In this document: positions 1 to 8,681 of the stretch, piece after piece
Layout: each line of letters starts with the position of its first letter
How positions within the stretch are numbered: position 1 is the stretch's first letter
DNA from: an uncultured Eubacteriales bacterium
Lineage (GTDB): Bacteria; Bacillota; Clostridia; Oscillospirales; Acutalibacteraceae
Assembly (NCBI GenBank): GCA_934725425.1
Contig: CAKVAX010000001.1
Coordinates: 186,001 to 250,000 of the forward strand
Direction: 5' to 3'
DNA length: 64,000 nucleotides
Made by a program: the position numbers and the translations under genes
Notes under the pieces: generated by a model
The model's database searches: none
Told to the model about the DNA's origin: nothing
The model's input: only the letters and a program-made list of their open reading frames with translations

Positions 1-2
1 CC

Positions 3-620
3 GGAATAAGTGCTGAATATAACGGTGGAACGCATATGAGCATGGAGGATATAGGGGTTCTGAGAAGTATACCTAATATGGTCATATTTGAGCCTGTTGA
101 TAATAATCAGTTAAGAAATTTATTGCCTCAAATTATAGATTATAAAGGTCCGGTATATATAAGAATGTTTAGAAAAACTACTCCGGATATATTTAGTGAA
201 GATGAAAAATTTAATTTATTTAAATCTAAAATTATTAAATCGGGTGAAGATGTTAGTATTTTCTGCTCCGGAATTATGGTATCGGAAGTTTTGGAGGCAA
301 ATAAGGAGCTTGAAAAACTAGGCATAAATGCAGAGATAATTAATGTTCATACAATTAAGCCACTTGACGAGGAAACCGTTATAAATTCCGCTAAAAAGAC
401 AAAAGCTGTTGTTACTGCGGAAAATCACAATATAATAGGTGGTTTAAGGTCTGCCGTTGCCGAAACTCTTAGTGAGAATTGCCCTGTTCCTTTGAGAAGT
501 ATCGGCGTTCGTGACACATTTGGTCAAGTTGGAAAAATGCCGTTTTTGAAAGAAACTTACAATATGACTGCTGAAGATATTGTGAATGCAGTTTTATCAG
601 TTTTGAAGATGAAAAAATAA
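3..620 (+). CDS. Transketolase, C-terminal subunit (5' end outside window)
   Basis: This is the C-terminal part of a split transketolase (pyrimidine-binding domain end plus transketolase C domain). With an N-terminal subunit it would transfer two-carbon ketol units in the pentose phosphate pathway using thiamine diphosphate. The reading frame is open from base 3, giving GISAEYNGGTHMSMED, the usual GGTHQSxED-like segment, so the gene starts before the window and the internal ATG at 36 is not its start. The C domain begins near EDVSIFCSG and includes TIKPLDEE and GVRDTFGQVG. The partner N-terminal subunit is expected just upstream but cannot be seen. Confidence 0.9.
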   Translation, partial: GISAEYNGGTHMSMEDIGVLRSIPNMVIFEPVDNNQLRNLLPQIIDYKGPVYIRMFRKTTPDIFSEDEKFNLFKSKIIKSGEDVSIFCSGIMVSEVLEANKELEKLGINAEIINVHTIKPLDEETVINSAKKTKAVVTAENHNIIGGLRSAVAETLSENCPVPLRSIGVRDTFGQVGKMPFLKETYNMTAEDIVNAVLSVLKMKK

Positions 621-719
621 TCTTTTATATTGAAATATTTATAATAAAGTTGTAAAATAATTATCGTTATTTTATTTTGTTTTACGTATAACTTATTTCC
701 GGATATAGGAGTGAATTTC

Positions 720-1745
720 TTGGATAATGTTTGTTGCGTTATTTTAGCGGCCGGAGAAGGAAAAAGGATGAAATCCAATATTCCTAAGGTGTTGTCTTCG
801 GTACTTTTTGAACCCATGGTGGGGTGGGTGGTTAATGCTGTAGTAAAAAGCAATATAAGTAATATTTGTGTAGTTACGGGATACAAACACGAATTAGTTC
901 AGAAGTATCTTGAAGGTTTAGAACACAATTTAGAAACTGTCATACAGGAAGAAAGAAAAGGTACGGCTCATGCTGTTATGACCGCAGGAAATTTTTTGAA
1001 AAAGCATATAGACGGTGATGTTTTGATTTTAGGCGGCGACGCCCCGTTTATTGACAAAGCAACTATAATAAAAGCTTATAAAATTCATAAAAATTCAAAT
1101 AATTCTGCTACCATTATTTCTTCCAGAATAGAAAATCCCACAGGATATGGCAGAATTATAAGAGAACAAAAAGATTATAATGTCGAGGCGATAGTTGAAG
1201 AAAAAGATGCCACATTTAGTCAAAAATCAATAAAAGAAATAAATTCGGGAGCATATTGGTTTAAGGTGAGAGATTTATTGGAATTTATTTACAGCGTGAC
1301 TGATAATACCTCCCAAAATGAATTTTATTTGACCTCAGTTATAGAGCTTTTAATTAAGGGCGGGAAAAGAGTTGATGCGTTTGAAGCTTCTTCTCCCGAT
1401 GTAGCTTTAGGGGCAAATGACACATGCCAACTTCAGAAATTAAATGAAATCGCTCGTAAAAAAGTTCTGGATGGCTTAATTGAAAATGGAGTTAAAATTC
1501 CATGTACAGACGGTATAATTGTAGGAAGATGGGTTCAAGTAGGTTCAGGCACTACGATTTTGCCCAGTACTATACTTACCGGCAAAACTATAATTGGTAG
1601 AGAATGCATTATAGGTCCTTGCACTCAGATTATTGATTCTTCAATAGGTGATAACACAGTAGTTAATAACAGTTATTGTAAAAGTAGCGTTATTAAAGAC
1701 AATCAAAAAATCGGACCGTTTGCATCTTTTTATAAAATTAAGTAA
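720..1745 (+). CDS. glmU: GlmU-type N-acetylglucosamine-1-phosphate uridyltransferase with a short C-terminus
   Basis: The N-terminal nucleotidyltransferase domain has the signature LAAGEGKRMKSNIPKV, the substrate segments EERKGTAHAV and LGGDAPF, and GYGRI. It should form UDP-GlcNAc for peptidoglycan synthesis. I place the start at the TTG at 720: AGGAG at 706-710 abuts the GTG at 711 but lies nine bases before the TTG. The protein is about 341 aa, whereas full GlmU is about 450 aa. Only five or so hexapeptide coils of the left-handed beta helix remain. The downstream part that carries the acetyltransferase His and acetyl-CoA site in known GlmU proteins is absent. It is therefore probably only a uridyltransferase, or a sugar-nucleotide transferase of related specificity. 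prs follows after 51 bases. Confidence 0.8.
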   Translation: MDNVCCVILAAGEGKRMKSNIPKVLSSVLFEPMVGWVVNAVVKSNISNICVVTGYKHELVQKYLEGLEHNLETVIQEERKGTAHAVMTAGNFLKKHIDGDVLILGGDAPFIDKATIIKAYKIHKNSNNSATIISSRIENPTGYGRIIREQKDYNVEAIVEEKDATFSQKSIKEINSGAYWFKVRDLLEFIYSVTDNTSQNEFYLTSVIELLIKGGKRVDAFEASSPDVALGANDTCQLQKLNEIARKKVLDGLIENGVKIPCTDGIIVGRWVQVGSGTTILPSTILTGKTIIGRECIIGPCTQIIDSSIGDNTVVNNSYCKSSVIKDNQKIGPFASFYKIK

Positions 1746-1796
1746 AGCGTAAATTTTGCTTTGCAGATGTTAAAAACAATAAAGGAGAGATAAAAT

Positions 1797-2759
1797 ATGG
1801 AATGTCAGGGGCGAGATTTAAGAATTTTTTCAGCCAATTCAAATCCAAATTTAGCTAAGGATATAGCAAAAGAGTTAGGGTGTGAACTAGGAAAATCAGA
1901 AGTTAAACGTTTTAGTGATGGTGAAATTTCTGTGTCTATCCATGAATCTGTGAGGGGTGCAGATTGTTTTATAGTCCAATCCACTTGTGATCCTGTAAAC
2001 GATAATCTTATGGAACTTCTTTTAATGATTGACGCGGTTAAGAGAGCGTCGGCTGCAAGAATTACTGCAGTTATACCTTATTTTGGATATGCTCGTCAAG
2101 ATCGTAAAGCTAAACCCCGTGACCCCATCTCGGCCAAACTGGTTGCAGATTTGATTACGACTGCGGGTGCAGACAGAATACTCACTATGGAGCTACATAC
2201 TTTGCAAATTCAAGGATTTTTTGACATTCCGGTGGATCATATAATTGCTGCTCCTATTTTTGCTTCTTTCATAAAGGAAGTGGATGGATTTAATCCGGAA
2301 GAATTTACTGTTTTAGCTCCGGATTTGGGTTCGATTTCCAGAGCAAGGCAATTTGCCACAAGGCTCGGATGCCCATTGGCGCTCATAGATAAGCGCAGAC
2401 CTAAAGCAAATGTAAGCCAAGTAATGAATATCATAGGCGACGTAAAAGGAAAGAAAATTATCCTTGTAGATGATATTATGGATACTGCGGGCACAATTTG
2501 TAATGCTGCAGACGCGGTCGTTGCAAAAGGCGGCGCGAAAGAAGTATACGCATATGTCGCTCATGCTGTGCTTTCCGGCAAAGCAAAAGAAAATTTAAAA
2601 AACAGCTGTATAAAAAAACTTATAGCACTGAACACAATAGATATTCCAGAAGAAAAAATGCTTGATAAGTTCACAGTTCTCAATGTTGCTCCTATACTTT
2701 CAGAGGCAATTAAGAGAGTCAATAGCGACAGACCTATTTCTACTATGATTTTAGAGTAA
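1797..2759 (+). CDS. prs: Ribose-phosphate pyrophosphokinase (PRPP synthetase)
   Basis: This enzyme makes PRPP from ribose 5-phosphate and ATP for purine, pyrimidine, histidine, tryptophan and NAD synthesis. At 320 aa it has the normal class I length. Visible motifs are the N-terminal IFSANSNPNLAKDIA, the ATP/flexible-loop segment GYARQDRKAKPRDPIS, the LAPDLGSISRA segment and the PRPP-binding loop KIILVDDIMDTAGT. The start ATG follows a good AAAGGAGAG site. The gene sits between glmU and pth, a common Firmicutes arrangement (glmU-prs-pth). Confidence 0.97.
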   Translation: MECQGRDLRIFSANSNPNLAKDIAKELGCELGKSEVKRFSDGEISVSIHESVRGADCFIVQSTCDPVNDNLMELLLMIDAVKRASAARITAVIPYFGYARQDRKAKPRDPISAKLVADLITTAGADRILTMELHTLQIQGFFDIPVDHIIAAPIFASFIKEVDGFNPEEFTVLAPDLGSISRARQFATRLGCPLALIDKRRPKANVSQVMNIIGDVKGKKIILVDDIMDTAGTICNAADAVVAKGGAKEVYAYVAHAVLSGKAKENLKNSCIKKLIALNTIDIPEEKMLDKFTVLNVAPILSEAIKRVNSDRPISTMILE

Positions 2760-2772
2760 TTGCGGTAATATT

Positions 2773-3345
2773 ATGAATCCTATAGATTATATTGTAGTTG
2801 GACTTGGAAATCCGGAAAAAAAATATGAGAATACCAGGCACAATACCGGATTTATGGTAGTTGATTATATAGCAAAAAAATTGAACACAAAGATGACCAC
2901 TGATAAATTCAGTGGTCTGTGTTCGTCGGTTTCTTGGAATAATAAAAAAATATTATTGTTGAAACCTCAAACGTATATGAATCTCAGCGGAAAATCGGTC
3001 TTATCGGCAATGTCTTTTTACAAAGTCAAACCGGATAAGATTATTCTTATTTTTGATGATATATCGTTGCCCGTAGGAAAAATGAGAATAAGAAAAAAGG
3101 GCTCACACGGAGGGCAAAACGGAGTTAAGAATATCATCGCTCTTTGTGGGTCTGACAGATTTCCTCGGATAAAAGTGGGGATTGGAAGTAAACCTAATGA
3201 AAATTGGGATTTGGCAAATTGGGTGTTGTCAAAATTTTCAAAATCTGAAGTTGATTCTATAAATGAAATGTCAGAGTGTGCCTATGAAGCGGTAGAAATG
3301 ATAATTTCGGATAAAATTGACGAAGCAATGAATAAATTTAATTAA
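2773..3345 (+). CDS. pth: Peptidyl-tRNA hydrolase
   Basis: It releases tRNA from prematurely dissociated peptidyl-tRNA in the cytoplasm. The 190 aa protein has the Pth signature VGLGNPEKKYENTRHNTGF with the catalytic His in NTRHNTG, the KPQTYMNLSG substrate motif and the DDISLPVGKMRIRKKGSHGGQNG loop (split here as DDISLPVGKMRIR and GSHGGQNG). It lies 13 bases after prs and is probably co-transcribed with it. Confidence 0.97.
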   Translation: MNPIDYIVVGLGNPEKKYENTRHNTGFMVVDYIAKKLNTKMTTDKFSGLCSSVSWNNKKILLLKPQTYMNLSGKSVLSAMSFYKVKPDKIILIFDDISLPVGKMRIRKKGSHGGQNGVKNIIALCGSDRFPRIKVGIGSKPNENWDLANWVLSKFSKSEVDSINEMSECAYEAVEMIISDKIDEAMNKFN

Positions 3346-3350
3346 CGGTG

Positions 3351-3398
3351 GTGATTAAAAGAGTAACAGTGAGCGATTTCAGCTCATTATCTCTTTAA
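3351..3398 (+). CDS. Possible upstream mini-ORF translationally coupled to tlyA
   Basis: A GTG-started frame of 15 codons reads MIKRVTVSDFSSLSL and ends with TAA whose last A is the first base of the tlyA ATG (TAATG). No Shine-Dalgarno sequence is visible in front of the tlyA ATG itself, so ribosomes finishing this mini-ORF, or those leaving pth, could reinitiate on tlyA. The upstream site of the mini-ORF is weak (AACGGTG). It may be an accident of sequence. Confidence 0.3.
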   Translation: MIKRVTVSDFSSLSL

Positions 3399-4195
3399 TG
3401 AAAAAGCGAATAGATGTTATATTATTTGAAAAAAATTTAGCAAGCAGTAGAGAAAAAGCCAGGCGCTTAATTGCTGATAGGCTTGTTTATGTAAATGGTA
3501 ACGAAGTAAAAAAATTTAGCGAAAAATTTGATGAAAATGAGATAATAGAAGTTAAGCCCGGAGGACTTCCTTATGTCAGTCGCGGTGGATTGAAATTGGA
3601 AAAAGCTCTTAAAAATTTCGATATAGACGTCTCAGGAAAAATTGCGATGGATGTAGGAGCCTCAACAGGTGGGTTTACTGATTGCATGCTTATGAATGGA
3701 TGCAAGAAAGTTTATAGCGTGGATGTTGGGCACGGTCAGCTTGACAAAAAACTACTGGATGATGACAGAGTTATAAATCTGGAAAAAACTAACATAAGAA
3801 GCATAGATTCTTCTTTGATAAAAGATAGGATTACTTTTTTTACTGTGGATGTTTCATTTATTTCATTAACATTGGTAATGAACTCCATAAGAAATATTAT
3901 CGAAACCGGTGCCGGTGGAGTTTGCTTAATTAAACCTCAATTTGAAGTCGGCAAGGAAAATATAGGTAAAAACGGAATAGTTAAAGATAAAAAGCTCCAT
4001 ATTTTTGCTATAAGTAAGGTGTGCAGCTTTTGCATTGAAAATGGTTTTGCGGTTTTAGCGCTCGATTATTCTCCGATAAAAGGTCCGGATGGAAATATTG
4101 AATATCTTGTCCTGGTAAAAAAATCTGAATCTCCTTACATTGATGAATTTGTGGACATTGAAAATGTAGTTGAGGATTCTCACGAGAATTTGTGA
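3398..4195 (+). CDS. tlyA: TlyA family rRNA 2'-O-methyltransferase / S4-domain protein
   Basis: The 265 aa protein has an N-terminal S4 RNA-binding domain (RIDVILFEKNLASSREKARR, residues about 3-22) followed by an FtsJ-like Rossmann methyltransferase domain with the SAM motif AMDVGASTGGFTDCML (around residue 83). TlyA proteins methylate ribose of 16S/23S rRNA; older annotations call them hemolysin A. It is followed by NAD kinase, a typical clostridial order. The ATG at 3398 has no clear ribosome binding site; the TAATG overlap with a short upstream frame suggests coupling. Confidence 0.92.
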   Translation: MKKRIDVILFEKNLASSREKARRLIADRLVYVNGNEVKKFSEKFDENEIIEVKPGGLPYVSRGGLKLEKALKNFDIDVSGKIAMDVGASTGGFTDCMLMNGCKKVYSVDVGHGQLDKKLLDDDRVINLEKTNIRSIDSSLIKDRITFFTVDVSFISLTLVMNSIRNIIETGAGGVCLIKPQFEVGKENIGKNGIVKDKKLHIFAISKVCSFCIENGFAVLALDYSPIKGPDGNIEYLVLVKKSESPYIDEFVDIENVVEDSHENL

Positions 4196-4212
4196 TTTTT
4201 AAGGTGTATTTC

Positions 4213-5058
4213 ATGAAAAAAATAGCTGTTGTTTATAGTTCGTACAAAGAAAATATTTCAAAGTACTTAATTAAAGTTATACGGGAGCTTTTGAAATATA
4301 ATTTAGAAGTAAGCGTCTTGCATAATGAATTAACAGATTTAATTGATTTAAAATTGAATTATGAAAATAATTTGGATGAACTTATAAAAAATTGTGATTT
4401 GGTACTTATTTTAGGCGGAGACGGCACTATTATGCATTTTGCTAAAGCAGCTGCGAAGTATAATAAATATATATTAGGGGTAAATGCCGGCAGAATAGGC
4501 TTTTTATCAGCTCTTGAAATAAATCAAATCGATAAAATTTTTAATATTATTGATGATAATTTTATTATAGATAGAAGAATGATGTTTGAAGTGAGTTATG
4601 GTGATAAGTCCAAAATTATTTTGAATGAAGTATCTTTAAACAGAAATCTTCAATCCAGGATATCGGATTATGAAGTATATGAAAAAGAAAAATTAATATG
4701 TAATTATCGTTCTGATGGTGTGATTGTTGCTACTCCCACGGGCTCAACGGCGTATTCTTTTTCTGCGGGAGGGCCTATAGTTCATCCTAATATGAATTGT
4801 GCTGTAATTACTCCTGTGTGCCCGTATTCTGTTTTTTCGAGAAGCTTGATTTTACCGGGTGACGAAAGAATAGTTTTGAAATATAATTCAATTAATGCCG
4901 GGGATATTGTGATATCCATTGATGGTCTAAGTGAAAGCTTAAATTCCAAAAGTGGAGAAATTTGTATTAAAAAAGCTCCTATTGATGCTAATTTTATAAA
5001 TTTTAAAAATCATAACTTTTATAGTATAGATAGAAAAATATTAGATAAAATGGTTTAA
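4213..5058 (+). CDS. nadK: NAD kinase
   Basis: It phosphorylates NAD to NADP with ATP. Family motifs are clear: LILGGDGTIMHFAK (the GGDGT phosphate-binding loop), VNAGRIGFLS and ATPTGSTAYSFSAGGPIV. The ATG at 4213 (MKKIAVVYSS) with AAGGTG eight bases upstream is preferred over the GTG at 4192 that overlaps the tlyA stop. Length, about 281 aa, is normal. Confidence 0.95.
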   Translation: MKKIAVVYSSYKENISKYLIKVIRELLKYNLEVSVLHNELTDLIDLKLNYENNLDELIKNCDLVLILGGDGTIMHFAKAAAKYNKYILGVNAGRIGFLSALEINQIDKIFNIIDDNFIIDRRMMFEVSYGDKSKIILNEVSLNRNLQSRISDYEVYEKEKLICNYRSDGVIVATPTGSTAYSFSAGGPIVHPNMNCAVITPVCPYSVFSRSLILPGDERIVLKYNSINAGDIVISIDGLSESLNSKSGEICIKKAPIDANFINFKNHNFYSIDRKILDKMV

Positions 5059-5098
5059 TTTTGAAGGGAGGAAGCTTAAGTTTTTTAAGCGCTTATTT

Positions 5099-5668
5099 AT
5101 GAAATTTATTCCTGTAGAAGTTTCGGCAAGGCATATTCATCTTTCCAAAGATGTGAGTGATGTGATATTCGGCGAAAATTACGAATTCAATAAGAAAAAA
5201 GATTTATCTCAACCGGGTCAGTTTGCTTGCTTTGAAAAGGTAACTATTAAAAGTGAAAAAAGTGAAATCAAAAACGTAACTGTCCTTGGACCTTTCAGGA
5301 AAAAAACTCAGATTGAAATATCTCTTACTGATGCACGAAAATTGGCTGTATTTCCTCCTATAAGAGAGTCGGGTGATTTGGAGAATTCTTCTGGCTGCAC
5401 AATTATAGGTCCTAAGGGTGAGTTTTCGATATCTGAAGGTCTCATAATTGCAAAAAGACATATTCATATGTCTCCTGAAGATGCAAAAAATTTTTATGTG
5501 AAAGATAACCAAATTGTTAAAGTTCTGATGGAAAGCAATGAAAGAAAAACTATATATGATGACGTAGTGATTAGAGTAAGTGAAAAATTTTCATTAGCTA
5601 TGCATATTGATACTGATGAGGGAAATGCGATTAATTTTTCTTCCGGCGTTAAAGCATCAATAATTTAA
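5099..5668 (+). CDS. pduL: PduL-type phosphate acyltransferase (phosphotransacylase)
   Basis: PduL enzymes interconvert acyl-CoA and acyl phosphate (acetyl or propanoyl) and often replace Pta in clostridia. The 189 aa protein has the paired zinc-binding histidine motifs SARHIHLS near the N-terminus and AKRHIHMS at about residue 121, and HIDTDEGNA near the C-terminus, with the PduL-specific LGPFRKKTQIE segment. No microcompartment genes lie nearby and there is no obvious encapsulation peptide, so it is probably the housekeeping enzyme. The strong GGGAGG site at about 5066-5072 lies some 25 bases before the ATG, with a hairpin (AAGCTTAA / TTAAGCGCTT) in between that may bring it close. Confidence 0.92.
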   Translation: MKFIPVEVSARHIHLSKDVSDVIFGENYEFNKKKDLSQPGQFACFEKVTIKSEKSEIKNVTVLGPFRKKTQIEISLTDARKLAVFPPIRESGDLENSSGCTIIGPKGEFSISEGLIIAKRHIHMSPEDAKNFYVKDNQIVKVLMESNERKTIYDDVVIRVSEKFSLAMHIDTDEGNAINFSSGVKASII

Positions 5669-5840
5669 TGTAAAAATCATTATAAAAACATCAAATAATT
5701 GAAAAAATTTATTAAAATATACAAAAAATGTCGAATAATGATTTTTGGTATTGATTTACATATTAAACAGGAGTAATCTACTGAAATGTAGCCATTAAAA
5801 TAGGTAAATTTATTGTCACTATAGAAAGAGGAGTATAATT

Positions 5841-6770
5841 TTGGAATTTAGCCACAAGACTGTTTTACTAAATGAAACCGTCAAAGTCTTAGATATAAAA
5901 CCTGACGGTGTATATGTCGATGGTACAGCAGGCGGTGGAGGGTTATCTTATCAAATTGCTTCTAGGTTGTCTGATAGTGGAAGGCTTATATGTATAGACC
6001 AAGACCCCGATGCTATAGAAGTTTGTAAAGAGCGTTTGGGAAATTTTAAAAATGTGTCCGTTGTAAGAGGAAATTTTTCTGATATGGCTGACATAGTACA
6101 TAGTTTAGGATATGATTTTGTTGATGGTGTAGTCTTGGATATAGGAGTGTCTTCGTATCAATTAGATGCTGCTGACAGAGGGTTTTCTTACAGCAAGGAA
6201 GCAACGCTTGACATGAGAATGAGTAAATCCGGAAGATCTGCGTACGATGTGGTTAATTTTTGTGATTATGATACTCTAAGAAATATTATAAGAGACTATG
6301 GTGAGGAAAAATTTGCCTCTAGAATAGCAAATGCTATAGTAAAAATTAGGTCTAAAAATTTGATTAAAACTACCACGGAACTTGCTGAAATAGTAAAAGA
6401 TGCAATTCCTGCGTTCTCCAGAAGAAGTGGTGGGCATCCTGCAAAAAGAACTTTTCAGGCGCTTAGAATTTATGTTAATAATGAACTTGAAAATTTGTCT
6501 TTGGGGCTGGATGGGGCTTTTGAAATTTTAAATAATGGCGGAAAATTGGTTGTTATTACTTTTCACTCTCTAGAAGATAAAATAGTGAAATCCAGGATGA
6601 AAACTTGGTCGCAAGGCTGTACGTGCCCTCCTGATTTTCCTCTATGTGTTTGTGGTAACAAGCCACTTTCAAAGATTGTTTGCAAGAAGGCCGTTAAGCC
6701 TTCGGAAAAAGAAGTAGATTCAAATTTTAGAAGCAGAAGTGCAAAATTAAGAGCTTGTGAAAAATTATAG
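5841..6770 (+). CDS. rsmH: 16S rRNA (cytosine1402-N4)-methyltransferase
   Basis: RsmH (MraW) methylates C1402 in the ribosomal P site. At 309 aa it has the SAM motif VDGTAGGGGLSYQIA, the LDIGVSSYQLD motif, the GHPAKRTFQALRIYVNNEL segment and VVITFHSLEDKIVK. It starts with TTG at 5841 behind AGAGGAG. The gene is followed by an FtsL-like gene, as at the start of a division and cell wall cluster, but no mraZ precedes it. Confidence 0.97.
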   Translation: MEFSHKTVLLNETVKVLDIKPDGVYVDGTAGGGGLSYQIASRLSDSGRLICIDQDPDAIEVCKERLGNFKNVSVVRGNFSDMADIVHSLGYDFVDGVVLDIGVSSYQLDAADRGFSYSKEATLDMRMSKSGRSAYDVVNFCDYDTLRNIIRDYGEEKFASRIANAIVKIRSKNLIKTTTELAEIVKDAIPAFSRRSGGHPAKRTFQALRIYVNNELENLSLGLDGAFEILNNGGKLVVITFHSLEDKIVKSRMKTWSQGCTCPPDFPLCVCGNKPLSKIVCKKAVKPSEKEVDSNFRSRSAKLRACEKL

Positions 6771-6791
6771 ATGTATGGAGATGTTTACTAA

Positions 6792-7178
6792 ATGTATAAT
6801 AAAAACGCAGCATTTGATGTAATTCCTTCAAAACATGAGAGATATGGTCAAGTAATAAAGTTACCTAAAACTTTAGATAGAAAAGCTGAAAAAAGAAAAT
6901 CTATAAAAGCAATGATTTACTCGGGTTTTTCTACGTTTTTAGTGGCAGCGATTGGAGTTTCGGTTTATGTTTTTGGACAAGCCCAGCTTACTGAATATAC
7001 AGATAAAGTTTGTAAGGCTTCAAAACAGTTGGAAGAATGTCAAAGTGAAAATATATCTCTGAGTATGAGATATAAAACTTCGGACTCTTTCGGCGCAAAT
7101 AAATCGGTTTATGGGAACGATAATGCGAGCGTTGAAATAATTAGAGTTTCGAGCGAGGATGCTGCTTTGGTTAAATAA
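6792..7178 (+). CDS. FtsL-like small membrane protein (division/cell wall position)
   Basis: This 128 aa protein has a basic cytoplasmic N-terminus (about 40 residues), one membrane segment (about residues 42-62, MIYSGFSTFLVAAIGVSVYV) and a short heptad-like stretch (AQLTEYTDKVCKASKQLEEC) outside. This architecture and its position 21 bases after rsmH match FtsL, which stabilises FtsB/DivIC and recruits FtsW/FtsI. Sequence similarity to FtsL is always weak, so the call rests on position and topology. A terminator follows, and no ftsI, mraY or mur genes come next. Confidence 0.6.
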   Translation: MYNKNAAFDVIPSKHERYGQVIKLPKTLDRKAEKRKSIKAMIYSGFSTFLVAAIGVSVYVFGQAQLTEYTDKVCKASKQLEECQSENISLSMRYKTSDSFGANKSVYGNDNASVEIIRVSSEDAALVK

Positions 7179-7212
7179 TTGACATAGTTTTATAATATTT
7201 ACATAATGGTAG

Positions 7213-7243
7213 AAGTGCTTTCAAGTATGGTAGCACTTTTTTC
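7213..7243 (+). terminator. Rho-independent terminator after the FtsL-like gene
   Basis: The stem AAGTGCT/AGCACTT with a 12-base loop is followed by TTTTTT. It closes the rsmH-ftsL transcript. Confidence 0.75.
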
Positions 7244-7348
7244 ATTGTTAAAAATAGTGCAAGTTTTACATAAAAGAATTATATTTATCCAATAAGTGTA
7301 TAAAACGTAATTTTTTGTTTTAACTTCTTTAATTATCTTTAAATAAGG

Positions 7349-7377
7349 TTGCAAAAAATTAATTAATTGTATATAAT
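7349..7377 (+). promoter_or_regulatory. Sigma-A-like promoter for the PucR-type regulator
   Basis: TTGCAA at 7349-7354 and TATAAT at 7372-7377 are separated by 17 bases, about 80 bases upstream of the next start codon. Confidence 0.6.
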
Positions 7378-7455
7378 TAATAAAAGAATCGGTGATTTAT
7401 CTACATTCTGACAAAAAATTAAATACTAACTTAAAAGAAAGCGAGAGATTGATTA

Positions 7456-8541
7456 ATGTCTAACAGAATATTTCAAAACATAATACGTCAAACTTCTGAT
7501 GTAATGAAAGGAATGGTGGGCGTTATTGATGATTCTTCTGTAATTATTGCTTGCAATGACCCCTCGAAAATAGGAGAGAGCATGAGCTCCGTTAATTCCG
7601 AACTGTTTTTGTCTAATGATGCTTTTATATCCGGAAATTATTATTTTAAGTCTTTTGGAAGTCCATCCAGCCCGGAATTTGCTGTATTTGTTACCGGAAC
7701 CGATGAATCCGCAGCCAGAGAAGCAGCCATATTAGCTGTTGCTATGAATAGTGTAAAACAGCATCATGATGAAAAATATGACAAAGTTAATTTTGTAAAG
7801 AATGTACTCTTAGATAATGTTTTGCCGGGTGATATATACTTAAAAGCAAGAGAAATGAAATTCAACGGCGATGTAAATCGTGTTTGTATGATAGTAAAAG
7901 TAATTTCTAAATCTGATGTATCTCCCTTCGAAGTTATTCAGGGACTATTCCCCGACAAATCCAAAGATTTTGTTATAAGTATCAATGAAACCGATATTGC
8001 TTTAGTAAAAGAAATTAAAAAGGATACTGATCCAAAATCACTTGAAAAGCTCGCTGCTTCTATAGTAGATACTTTATCAGGAGAATATTACACGCATGTT
8101 GTTGTAGGAGTTGGAACTGCTGTTAGTGGAATAAGAGATTTGGCAAGATCTTTTAAAGAAGCTCAAATTTCTATTGAAGTGGGTAAAGTATTTGATACAG
8201 AAAAAAATGTTATTACCTATGACCACTTAGGAATCGCAAGATTAGTTTACCAGTTGCCAACAACTCTTTGCGAGACTTTCTTAAAGGAAGTTTTCAAAAA
8301 AGGCTCTGTTGAGACAATGGATCAAGAAACTTTATTTACTATTCAGAAATTTTTTGAAAATAGTTTGAATGTTTCCGAAACTTCCAGAAAGCTTTTTGTA
8401 CATAGAAATACTCTTGTATACAGATTGGAAAAAATCAAAAAAATTACCGGATTGGATTTGAGAGAATTCGAAGATGCAATAGTGTTCAAGGTTGCTCTTA
8501 TGGTTAAAAAATATTTAATGTCCAACCCTGTTAAGTTTTAA
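7456..8541 (+). CDS. PucR/CdaR-type helix-turn-helix transcriptional regulator
   Basis: The 361 aa protein ends in a PucR-type helix-turn-helix (LNVSETSRKLFVHRNTLVYRLEKIKKITGLD, about residues 305-335; the key stretch is HRNTLVYRLEKI). Before it is a GGDEF-like/CdaR middle domain (about residues 150-250, with VVVGVGTAVSGIRDLARSFKEA). The N-terminal 140 residues are probably a sensor domain. It is transcribed alone, between terminators, with its own promoter. Its ligand and targets cannot be told from the sequence. Confidence 0.8.
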   Translation: MSNRIFQNIIRQTSDVMKGMVGVIDDSSVIIACNDPSKIGESMSSVNSELFLSNDAFISGNYYFKSFGSPSSPEFAVFVTGTDESAAREAAILAVAMNSVKQHHDEKYDKVNFVKNVLLDNVLPGDIYLKAREMKFNGDVNRVCMIVKVISKSDVSPFEVIQGLFPDKSKDFVISINETDIALVKEIKKDTDPKSLEKLAASIVDTLSGEYYTHVVVGVGTAVSGIRDLARSFKEAQISIEVGKVFDTEKNVITYDHLGIARLVYQLPTTLCETFLKEVFKKGSVETMDQETLFTIQKFFENSLNVSETSRKLFVHRNTLVYRLEKIKKITGLDLREFEDAIVFKVALMVKKYLMSNPVKF

Positions 8542-8627
8542 TAAAAGATTTATAAGTTAAATTTAGGTATTTGTAGAGCAAGATATTTGATTTTATTTAT
8601 AAGTTTTAATTTAAATAATTTTTTATT

Positions 8628-8667
8628 ATATGTGTTGCTTCAAGTATTTTACGGCAACACATATTTT
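8628..8667 (+). terminator. Terminator-like hairpin between the regulator and ftsE
   Basis: ATATGTGTTGC pairs perfectly with GCAACACATAT (11 bp) and is followed by TTTTA. It lies just before the ftsE ribosome binding site, so it could end the regulator transcript or attenuate read-through into ftsE. Confidence 0.65.
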
Positions 8668-8681
8668 AGATAGGAGACATT

